A stretch of DNA of 12,857 nucleotides from Bacteroidota bacterium. Its GTDB lineage: Bacteria > Bacteroidota > Bacteroidia > Bacteroidales > UBA10428. Shown piece after piece: positions 1 through 6,900 of the stretch. The stretch spans positions 1 through 12,857 of the forward strand of contig JAGDMB010000035.1 in NCBI GenBank assembly GCA_017860375.1, read 5' to 3'. Under the pieces are notes generated by a model. That model had not been told where the DNA came from, made no database searches, and saw only the letters and a list, made by a program, of their open reading frames with translations. The translations under genes and the position numbers were made by a program. How positions within the stretch are numbered: the first letter of the stretch is position 1; every line of letters begins with the position of its first letter.

Positions 1-422
1 ACACACTGGAGACCCGCACTTTTACTTTTATCCAGGCTATTCCTGCCGGTTTTACGATGGCCAAAGACAAACTGGGATTTTATATCAAACAGTTTAAAAT
101 ATTGTTTGATTTTAAAACGGAAGCATACAAAGGACTGGGTGGATTCGGCACCATCGGAGGCCTTTTCCCGAAAACCTGGGAGTGGGAAGCCTTTTGGGAA
201 ATAACAGCCTTTTTGTCGCTCATCCTGGCTTTTATGAATGTATTGCCGATTCCGGCGCTGGACGGAGGTCATGTGGCCTTCCTTTTCTACGAGATCGTAA
301 CGGGACGGAAGCCCAGTGATAAATTCCTCGAATATGCCCAGATCGCCGGCATGATACTGGTGCTGGGCCTGGTGCTGGTGGCGAACCTGAATGATATACT
401 ATACTGGATTGGAAACAAATGA
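1..422 (+). CDS. rseP: RseP-like site-2 zinc metalloprotease (M50), C-terminal part only
   Basis: This is the 3' end of a gene that begins before the window; the frame is open from base 3 and ends at TGA 420-422, giving about 139 visible residues. Site-2 proteases cut transmembrane segments of anti-sigma factors and remnant signal peptides in the inner membrane. Visible family hallmarks are FIQAIPAG followed by MAKDKLG, a GLGGFGTIGGLF segment, and NVLPIPALDGGH, whose Asp (codon 261-263) is expected to be the third zinc ligand (the LDG motif). Two hydrophobic helices are present, one running into the LDG motif and one near the C-terminus (IAGMILVLGLVLVANL). The HExxH motif and PDZ domains should lie upstream, outside the window. 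An internal ATG at 57 is not a real start, because conserved family sequence continues upstream of it. tatA follows after 70 nt. Confidence 0.93.
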   Translation, partial: TLETRTFTFIQAIPAGFTMAKDKLGFYIKQFKILFDFKTEAYKGLGGFGTIGGLFPKTWEWEAFWEITAFLSLILAFMNVLPIPALDGGHVAFLFYEIVTGRKPSDKFLEYAQIAGMILVLGLVLVANLNDILYWIGNK

Positions 423-492
423 CATTTTTATTCACCAAATCAGCCTGAGGATTCATAAATAATGCATAACTTTACCATAAAATAACCAGATT

Positions 493-699
493 ATGATCAA
501 CCATACATTGCTTTTTTCCCTGGGTCCCACGGAAATCATATTAATAGTTGCCGTTGTGCTGCTGTTATTCGGGGGCAGAAAAATACCCGAACTTATGAAA
601 GGACTCGGACAGGGTATGCGTGAATTCAAGAAAGCTACCAAGGCAGATGCGGATGACTTCGGTGATAAAAATACCCTGGAAAACAGCAAGCAAAAATAA
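493..699 (+). CDS. tatA: Twin-arginine translocase subunit TatA (TatA/E type)
   Basis: A 68-residue protein of typical TatA size. TatA oligomerises with TatC in the inner membrane so that folded proteins with twin-arginine signals can cross. The sequence shows the family plan: a short N-tail, the GPTE turn (residues 11-14), one transmembrane helix (about 14-27), the FG hinge at 26-27, an amphipathic helix rich in Lys and Gly (about 29-50, KIPELMKGLGQGMREFKKA), and a short acidic then basic tail. Glu14 occupies the polar position at the start of the membrane helix, where proteobacterial TatA usually has Gln and TatB has Glu. One protein may therefore do both jobs, but that is inference. No tatC is visible here. 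The gene lies 70 nt after rseP and is closed by a terminator at 721-751. A TAACTTTA at 467-474 fits a Bacteroidota -7 box, but no good -33 box accompanies it. Confidence 0.93.
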   Translation: MINHTLLFSLGPTEIILIVAVVLLLFGGRKIPELMKGLGQGMREFKKATKADADDFGDKNTLENSKQK

Positions 700-720
700 A
701 TTATGCCGGAATAAGAACCT

Positions 721-751
721 GCCTGTCATTTTATACATGACGGGCTTTTTT
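721..751 (+). terminator. Intrinsic terminator after tatA
   Basis: GCCTGTCAT (721-729) pairs with ATGACGGGC (737-745) over nine base pairs, one of them a G-T wobble, around a 7-nt loop. Six T residues follow at 746-751. This is a classic rho-independent terminator 21 nt after the tatA stop, and it should separate tatA from mltD transcription. Confidence 0.85.
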
Positions 752-864
752 ATTCGTGAGACTCAAATTTCAGGAGTTTTTCGAACTGAAATTTGTAAGT
801 CGAATCCCGCTTTTAGCGGGACCGAAGGCGGAGGGTTTCATACCCGTGATTAAAATGATTCGTG
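752..864. repeat. Triple-hairpin intergenic element flanked by ATTCGTG direct repeats
   Basis: Three hairpins follow one another. The first is a perfect 10-bp inverted repeat, CAAATTTCAG (764-773) with CTGAAATTTG (786-795), around a 12-nt loop. The second is TCCCGC (805-810) with GCGGGA (816-821) around a 5-nt loop. The third is GGGT (833-836) with ACCC (842-845). The 7-mer ATTCGTG occurs at both ends (752-758 and 858-864). The composition and compact stems resemble REP-like interspersed elements, or a structured RNA, rather than a gene. The reading frame running through it (about 756-989) has no recognisable protein features. Copy number elsewhere in the genome cannot be judged from one window. 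The rest of the gap, to 970, is A/T-rich and presumably holds the mltD promoter, but I find no convincing promoter boxes there. Confidence 0.5.
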
Positions 865-970
865 TTATTTTAACGGAAAGAAAAGAACAGAAAAAATTTG
901 TGGAATTCGGTCAGGCAATCTTGAATGCACAAGACTTATTTATTGGCACAAATTTACATTCAGTAAGGCA

Positions 971-2146
971 ATGCGGATTTTCAAAGTAATCGGTTCATTG
1001 GTTTTTATGGTTCTTGTCCTGGCAGGATTTGATGAAGGTGATCCTGTTTGTGTTCAGAACGCAAAGGACAACCCGGACACTATTCCGCGTTATCCCGACC
1101 TGTATTATGAAATCAGGATTTCGGAGCTGAACAAAACCTCACCGGTTGCCCTTGATTTCAATCCTTATGTTAAGGCTTACATTGAGCTTTATACGATCCA
1201 GCGTCGCAAAGAACTAGCCACCCTGATAGGTCTTTCGCAGCTGTATTTTCCTATCTTTGATGAAGCCCTTGACCGCAATGCCCTTCCGTTGGAATTAAAA
1301 TACCTCACCATAGTGGAATCAGGCCTAAATCCAATGGCCGTCTCAAAATCGGGTGCCGTCGGGCTATGGCAATTCCTGATGACGACCAGTGGCATGTTTG
1401 ATCTTACCGTCAATTCCTATGTGGATGAACGCAGGGATCCGGTTAAATCCACCGAAGCTGCCTGCCGGTACCTTCAGTATCTTTACGGCACGTTTCATGA
1501 CTGGCATCTGGTGATGGCATCTTATAACGGCGGTCCCGGCGAAACACGCAAAGCCATTGAACGAAGCGGCGGTGAGACCGATTACTGGAAGATACGACCC
1601 TTTCTCTCGGAACAGGCACAGAATTATGTTCCGGCCTTCATTGCCATGGTATACATAATGAACCATTACGCGGATCACAACATCGTGCCGGTTCCTCCCT
1701 CCTATACCTATCGTCATCTGGATACCCTGCATATCCGGTATGCCGTATCCTTTAAGCAGATTTCGGAAAGGATCGGTCTGCCTGTCGAGCACATCCGTTT
1801 CCTGAATCCTGTATACAAAAGAGATTATATCCCTGAGATGGGATATCCCGCCGTACTTATTCTTCCGGAAGACAAGATACCGGTTTACCTGCAAAATGAA
1901 GTCAACATCCTTGGAACCTATTCTGAACCGCTGAATTATAATGCCATGGTAAAAAACGCGGGCAGCACCGAAAATAAGAACAGGATTGTGCATGTTGTTG
2001 AAAAAGGCGATTATTTTCATAAGATTGCCCTGAAATACGGATGCACCATAGAAAATATCAAAGCCTGGAACAATCTTGACAGCCTGTCGCTTGTACCGGG
2101 TCAGAAACTGACCATCTGGGTGGACAAGAACTTCCAGCAACCCTAA
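971..2146 (+). CDS. mltD: MltD-like membrane-bound lytic murein transglycosylase with LysM
   Basis: A 391-residue exported enzyme expected to cleave the MurNAc-GlcNAc bond of peptidoglycan, leaving 1,6-anhydro ends. Residues 1-19 form a signal peptide (MRIFKVIG then a hydrophobic run). There is no clear lipobox, so it is probably periplasmic rather than a lipoprotein. The family 1 SLT domain covers about 90-235: the catalytic Glu116 lies in IVESGLNP, followed by GAVGLWQF (128-135) and ASYNGGPG (183-190). A degenerate LysM-like segment lies around 256-298 and a clear LysM repeat at about 339-384 (HVVEKGDYFHKIALKYG onward), which should bind glycan chains. The ATG at 971 is chosen because it directly precedes the signal peptide. 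The upstream terminator suggests the gene has its own promoter. A weak hairpin follows the stop. Assignment to the SLT plus LysM family is secure; the symbol mltD is by architecture. Confidence 0.9.
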   Translation: MRIFKVIGSLVFMVLVLAGFDEGDPVCVQNAKDNPDTIPRYPDLYYEIRISELNKTSPVALDFNPYVKAYIELYTIQRRKELATLIGLSQLYFPIFDEALDRNALPLELKYLTIVESGLNPMAVSKSGAVGLWQFLMTTSGMFDLTVNSYVDERRDPVKSTEAACRYLQYLYGTFHDWHLVMASYNGGPGETRKAIERSGGETDYWKIRPFLSEQAQNYVPAFIAMVYIMNHYADHNIVPVPPSYTYRHLDTLHIRYAVSFKQISERIGLPVEHIRFLNPVYKRDYIPEMGYPAVLILPEDKIPVYLQNEVNILGTYSEPLNYNAMVKNAGSTENKNRIVHVVEKGDYFHKIALKYGCTIENIKAWNNLDSLSLVPGQKLTIWVDKNFQQP

Positions 2147-2151
2147 CCTTT

Positions 2152-2169
2152 GCGGTTTAAGCCGCTTTT
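2152..2169 (+). terminator. Weak candidate terminator after mltD
   Basis: GCGG (2152-2155) pairs with CCGC (2162-2165) around TTTAAG and is followed by TTTT (2166-2169), only 5 nt after the mltD stop. The stem is short (four GC pairs plus a possible wobble) and the T-run is short, so any termination would be partial. Confidence 0.35.
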
Positions 2170-2196
2170 CAGAAAGCCCTGACTTTTATCGATTCC

Positions 2197-2228
2197 CCTG
2201 CAATAATTTATCTAAATTGTTACCTTTA
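2197..2228 (+). promoter_or_regulatory. Candidate Bacteroidota promoter for pdxA
   Basis: TACCTTTA at 2221-2228 matches the Bacteroidota -7 consensus TAnnTTTG at every fixed base except the last. The -33 position, 20 nt upstream (CCTG, 2197-2200), agrees with TTTG only in its final TG. The predicted start of transcription, around 2234, would give a leader of about 40 nt containing a nine-codon ORF. Confidence 0.4.
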
Positions 2229-2247
2229 CATGCGTCAATTATTCTGT

Positions 2248-2277
2248 ATGGATTTAAACAAGGATGAACATTCATGA
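2248..2277 (+). CDS. Possible nine-codon upstream ORF overlapping the pdxA start
   Basis: ATG at 2248 opens a frame encoding MDLNKDEHS that ends at TGA 2275-2277. This TGA overlaps the pdxA ATG (2274-2276) in an ATGA arrangement. Such overlaps usually couple translation of the second frame to the first, which would fit a phylum that does not rely on Shine-Dalgarno pairing. The peptide resembles nothing I know and may have no function of its own. A frame this short can arise by chance; only the exact overlap makes it worth listing. Confidence 0.25.
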   Translation: MDLNKDEHS

Positions 2278-3326
2278 AAGGTGACAAAATTGTGGTTGGA
2301 ATAACCCAGGGCGATATCAATGGAATTGGTTATGAGGTTATTATAAAGACACTCTCCGACAGCCGGATCTATGATTTCTGTATACCGGTGGTGTACGGTT
2401 CCCCCAAAGTAGCTGCCTACCACCGGAAAGCGCTGAATCTTGAGAATTTCAGTTTCAATACCATTCGGGGTGTGGAAGAGGCAAGCGCAAAAAGAGCCAG
2501 TATAATTAACTGCACCGATGATACGGTGAGGGTGGAACTGGGAAAATCAACACCCATAGCCGGAGAGGCCTCCTACAAGGCATTGGAGGCAGCAGCACAG
2601 GACCTTGCTCATCATAAGATCGATGCTCTGGTGACCGCTCCCATCAATAAATCGAACATACAATCCGAAAAATTTCAGTATGCCGGTCATACTGAATTTC
2701 TTGAGGCGCAGTTTGGTTCAGGGGGAGTGCTGATGGTAATGATCAATGATCTCTTCCGAATCGGCGTAGTCACTACCCATGTGCCTATTAACAAAATAAC
2801 CGAGTATATCACCAAAGATTCCGTCCTGAACAAACTAAGGATACTGCATCGCTCGCTTTTAATTGATTTTCGGATAACGCATCCCCGCATTGCAATCCTT
2901 GGGCTGAATCCGCATGCCGGAGATGAAGGCCTTCTGGGAGAAGAAGAGCAAAAGGAGATTATTCCTGCTTTGGAAGCTGCCCGGGCAGAAAGCGTGTCGG
3001 TTTTCGGACCCTTCCCTGCGGATGGGTTCTTTGGGGCCGGCATGTATAAGAAATTTGATGCAATCCTGGCCATGTATCATGATCAGGGCTTGATACCTTT
3101 CAAAGCGCTGACCGAAGAAGGAGGTGTCAACTTTACGGCCGGATTGCCCATCGTCAGAACCTCTCCTTCCCACGGAACGGCATTCGACATTGCCGGTAAA
3201 GGGGAAGCCTCATCCGATTCTTTCAGAAAAGCCCTGTATATGGCATGCGATGTTTTCAGGAACCGGAAAGAGCATGCGGAAATTTCCGGTAATCCTTTGA
3301 AACCGTTTGATGGGTCGGAACTTTAA
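2274..3326 (+). CDS. pdxA: 4-hydroxythreonine-4-phosphate dehydrogenase PdxA
   Basis: A 350-residue protein of normal family length. PdxA oxidises 4-phosphohydroxy-L-threonine with NAD(P), and after decarboxylation the product feeds PdxJ in the deoxyxylulose-5-phosphate-dependent route to pyridoxal 5'-phosphate. It is a cytosolic, metal-dependent homodimer. The three metal-ligand histidines are recognisable: His169 in VVTTHVP, His214 in GLNPHAGDEGLLGEEE and His269 in AMYHDQGLIPFK. Each lies three residues after the E. coli positions I recall (166, 211, 266). The substrate-binding pair is His139-Thr140 in AGHTEF. The N-terminus (VVGITQGDINGIGYEVI) and the C-terminal RTSPSHGTAFDIAGKG are also typical. 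The ATG at 2274 is the only ATG placed to include the conserved N-terminus; the upstream ATGs at 2248 and 2264 are in other frames. ruvA follows after 70 nt. Confidence 0.96.
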   Translation: MKGDKIVVGITQGDINGIGYEVIIKTLSDSRIYDFCIPVVYGSPKVAAYHRKALNLENFSFNTIRGVEEASAKRASIINCTDDTVRVELGKSTPIAGEASYKALEAAAQDLAHHKIDALVTAPINKSNIQSEKFQYAGHTEFLEAQFGSGGVLMVMINDLFRIGVVTTHVPINKITEYITKDSVLNKLRILHRSLLIDFRITHPRIAILGLNPHAGDEGLLGEEEQKEIIPALEAARAESVSVFGPFPADGFFGAGMYKKFDAILAMYHDQGLIPFKALTEEGGVNFTAGLPIVRTSPSHGTAFDIAGKGEASSDSFRKALYMACDVFRNRKEHAEISGNPLKPFDGSEL

Positions 3327-3396
3327 AACAGTCGATTTTACTCACGATACAGGTCATCAAGGCCGTGTCACAAAATAGCGTTTTCATTCAGCATCT

Positions 3397-3978
3397 ATGT
3401 TTGAATACATAAAAGGCACAATCATTGAAAAGAATCCGGCCTATTGCATCATAGAAACCGGAGGTATCGGATATTTTATCAATATTTCCCTGACGACATA
3501 CGGGCAGATACAGCACCTGGAACAATGCAAACTATTATTGCATCAGGTCATTCGTGAAGATGCACACCTGTTGTTCGGTTTTTTTTCCTTTCAGGAAAGA
3601 GAATTATTCCGTCAGCTCATCACGGTGTCGGGAATTGGGGCAAATACCGGTCGGATGATGCTGTCGTCGCTGAAACCGGATGAATTACGCAGTACTATCG
3701 CTACAGGAAATACCGCTGTTTTACAAAGCATTAAAGGGATTGGGCTTAAAACAGCACAGCGGATCATCGTGGAACTCAGGGATAAAGTATTGCGAACAGG
3801 CCATTCCGAAGAAATAGTTTTTCTTCAAAACAATACAATAAAAGATGAAGCGTTATCTGCATTGGTAACATTGGGGTTTTCAAAGAATGCTGTGGAGAAG
3901 GTCATAACGGGAATTTTGTTGACTGACAAAACGGTTACCCTTGAAGAGCTGATAAAAAAAGCATTGAAACAATTATAA
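3397..3978 (+). CDS. ruvA: Holliday junction branch migration protein RuvA
   Basis: A 193-residue protein of usual RuvA length. RuvA tetramers hold the four-way junction open and load RuvB helicases during recombinational repair. Domain I is an OB-fold (about 1-62, beginning MFEYIKGTI), carrying the acidic pin residues Glu54-Asp55 that separate strands at the crossover. Domain II has two helix-hairpin-helix motifs, at about 72-91 (LITVSGIGANTGRMML) and 107-126 (LQSIKGIGLKTAQRII). Domain III (about 148-193, KDEALSALVTLGFSKNAVEKVI) is the flexible RuvB-contacting part. The stop TAA 3976-3978 is followed after only 18 nt, in the same frame, by the probable start of sprA, so the two are likely cotranscribed. 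I find no convincing promoter in the 70 nt before ruvA. Confidence 0.96.
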   Translation: MFEYIKGTIIEKNPAYCIIETGGIGYFINISLTTYGQIQHLEQCKLLLHQVIREDAHLLFGFFSFQERELFRQLITVSGIGANTGRMMLSSLKPDELRSTIATGNTAVLQSIKGIGLKTAQRIIVELRDKVLRTGHSEEIVFLQNNTIKDEALSALVTLGFSKNAVEKVITGILLTDKTVTLEELIKKALKQL

Positions 3979-3996
3979 AATTTAATATTCCGGGAT

Positions 3997-6900
3997 TTGC
4001 TTTACGGGTCAGAAAGAAATAAATGCAATGCCGGGTCGATACGGCCTTTCCCTTTTCTGCTTGCCGGAATCTTTCTTTTCTTTCTGGCTGAATCAAGCGG
4101 TCTGGCACAGGTAAACAACAACGATACCATAAAGCTTCCGTATCCTTTTACGGATGAAATCCGGTATCCTTTCTCCACCTCGGGGATTTATTCGCCCCTG
4201 ATCCTTGGAAATCCGGCCAATGTGGAATCAAAAGTAGTATTTGATCCCGTAACCAACCAGTACGTTTTTTCCGAAACGGTTGGGAAAATTAACTTCCGGC
4301 CTCCTTCTTCCATGTCAATGAAGGAGTATCTCGACTATGACACAAAGACCTCGATGAGTGACTACTGGATTCAGAAGGCCAGGGAATCGGCGGAAGGCAA
4401 AACCTCGCCCCTGCTCGCGAATTTTCAGCTGGGGGAAACCTTTGATAAGATTTTCGGAACCGATGCCATAAACATTATACCACAAGGCTCCGCCGAGCTT
4501 ATTTTCGGATACAACGTCTCGTATACTGAAAATCCTGCCCTATCGGAGCGCAACCGGAGCAACGGATCCTTTATATTCAAGGAGAAGATACAGATGAACG
4601 TCACCGGTACCATCGGTGACAAAATGCAGGTGGGTATCAATTACAATACCGAAGCCACCTTTGATTTTGAGAACAAGACCAAGCTTGAATATACCGGCAA
4701 GGAGGATGAGATCATAAAAAAGATAGAAGCCGGCAATGTCTCCTTCAATGTACCCGGAACCCTTATATCGGGCAGCCAGAGCCTTTTCGGCCTGAAAACC
4801 GATCTGCAGTTCGGGAAGTTGTTCGTGAGCTCCGTGATCAGCCATCAACGGGGTCAGTCACAGGTGGTGGAAGTCAAAGGCGGTGCCCAGGTGAACGAAT
4901 TCGAAGTGAACGTCGATGAATACGATGCCAACCGGCATTTTTTCCTTTCGCATTTCTTCAGGGACAACTACAACGATTGGATGAATATGCTTCCGTATAT
5001 CAATTCGGGAGTAAGGATTGAACAAATTGAAGTTTGGATAACCAACAAGACCAGCGAATTCGACAAGGACAACCGAAATATTCTTTCCTTGATGGACCTC
5101 GGTGAAACCTACGGACCCGACAATGAGCCCAATTTTTTCGGAGACCCCCAACTCATCCAGCCGCAGCAACTTATGAACGCGCCGGTTAGCAATGAGGCAA
5201 ATAACCTGTATTCCACCATCACCAACCAATACGATGCCATCCGCGATTTCAAGTCTATTGCAGAGACCCTTAAAGGACTTGAACAAGCCTATGGCTTTTA
5301 CAGCGGAAAGGATTTTGAAAAGCTTGAAAATGCCCGGAGGCTGAAGGAAAATGAATATACGCTCAACCGCGAACTGGGCTATATCTCCCTGAACTCATCC
5401 CTCCGGTCGGATGAAGTGCTGGCTGTGTCCTATGTATATACATACCGGGGCAAGACCTACCAGGTGGGTGAGTTATCCACCGGCGGGGTGAGCTATCCTA
5501 AAACCCTGGTAGTAAAACTTCTCAAAGGAACCAGCCTTACGCCAAAACTCGGCACCTGGGATCTGATGATGAAGAATGTATATTCACTTGGCGCGTACCA
5601 GGTTTCTCAGCAGGATTTTGTGCTGGACGTCCTTTACCGCAAGGATGAGACAGGTGTGCCGGTGAATTTCATAGCGGAGAATTCTGCCGATTCGGCATTT
5701 AACAATCAGATCCTGTTGAAAGTTTTGAATCTCGATAACCTTGATTCACGCAATGAACCCAATCCGGATGGCCGTTTTGACTTCGTGGAGGGAGTCACCA
5801 TTATCGCCAGGGACGGCCGTGTTTTTCTGCCCCAGCTGGAACCCTTCGGATCGGATATGCGGAAAACGATTACCGGGGGTGATGTGAGCAAAAACAAGAT
5901 AGCGGATAAATATGTTTTTGAGGAACTCTATGATTCCACACAAACAAAAGCCCGGTTAATTTCAAAGAAAAACAAATTTTTTCTGGCAGGATCCTATCAG
6001 TCCTCTTCCAGTTCTGAAATACAGCTCAACGCTATGAACGTACCGCGGGGTTCCGTCAAGGTGACGGCAGGCGGTATAGCCCTGATCGAAGGACAGGATT
6101 ATACGGTGGATTATACCCTGGGTCGTGTTAAAATATTGAACCAGGGATACATTGAGTCAGGCACGCCCATTCAGATATCCCTCGAAAACAATGCCCTTTT
6201 TAATCTGCAGACCAAGACACTCATGGGCACCCACCTTGATTATAAGTTTTCCGATAATTTCACGCTCGGAGGTACCCTCATGCATCTGACGGAGCGTCCG
6301 CTGACCCAGAAAGTGAATATGGGCGACGAGCCCATTTCAAACACCATCTGGGGCTTAAATGCGAACTACCGTACCGACTCACGGTTGCTGACCACGCTGG
6401 TAGATAAACTTCCATTCATTGAGACCAAGGAGATTTCATCCGTTGCGCTTGATGCGGAGTTTGCGCATCTGATACCGGGACAGGCCAACGTGATCGGAGG
6501 GGAAGCATATGTCGACGATTTTGAGGGTACGGAAACAACCATTGAGCTGAAGAGTTACCCCGCATGGTTTCTGGCCAGCACACCCCGGAGAATTCCCGGG
6601 TCAACCCTGCTGAATGACCTGGAATACGGATATCAGCGGGCGAAACTGGCCTGGTACGTGATCGACCCACTCTTCACACGGAGTACCTCCCAGACTCCGG
6701 ATAATATAAACATTAAGGAAACGCAAAGCGATCCTTTCGTCAGGGAAGTGCTGGAAACGGAGATCTATAAAAACCGCCAGAGCGGAACAGGTTTTGATAA
6801 TCCGCTTTCGGTGCTGAACCTGGCTTACTTTCCTCAGGAAAGGGGACCTTATTGCTACAATACCGGGGATATGAATCCCGATGGTACCCTGAAACATCCT

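Noticed and set aside
57..59. ATG at 57 as the start of a small membrane protein.
   Set aside because: The frame is open to base 3 and the preceding residues (TFIQAIPAG) are characteristic of RseP, so this is an internal Met of a truncated gene.
467..474. TAACTTTA as a tatA promoter.
   Set aside because: The -7 match is good, but the -33 position reads CCTG and no TTTG lies at proper distance; tatA could equally be read through from rseP.
756..989. A 77-codon open frame through the hairpin element and into the mltD start (inner ATG at 855 gives 44 codons).
   Set aside because: It crosses three inverted repeats, has no recognisable protein features, and overlaps the signal-peptide codons of mltD, so chance openness is more likely.
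1364..2140. A 258-codon open frame on the - strand inside mltD.
   Set aside because: It is antisense to a gene with clear catalytic motifs, and its translation lacks any family pattern; it is a shadow of codon bias.
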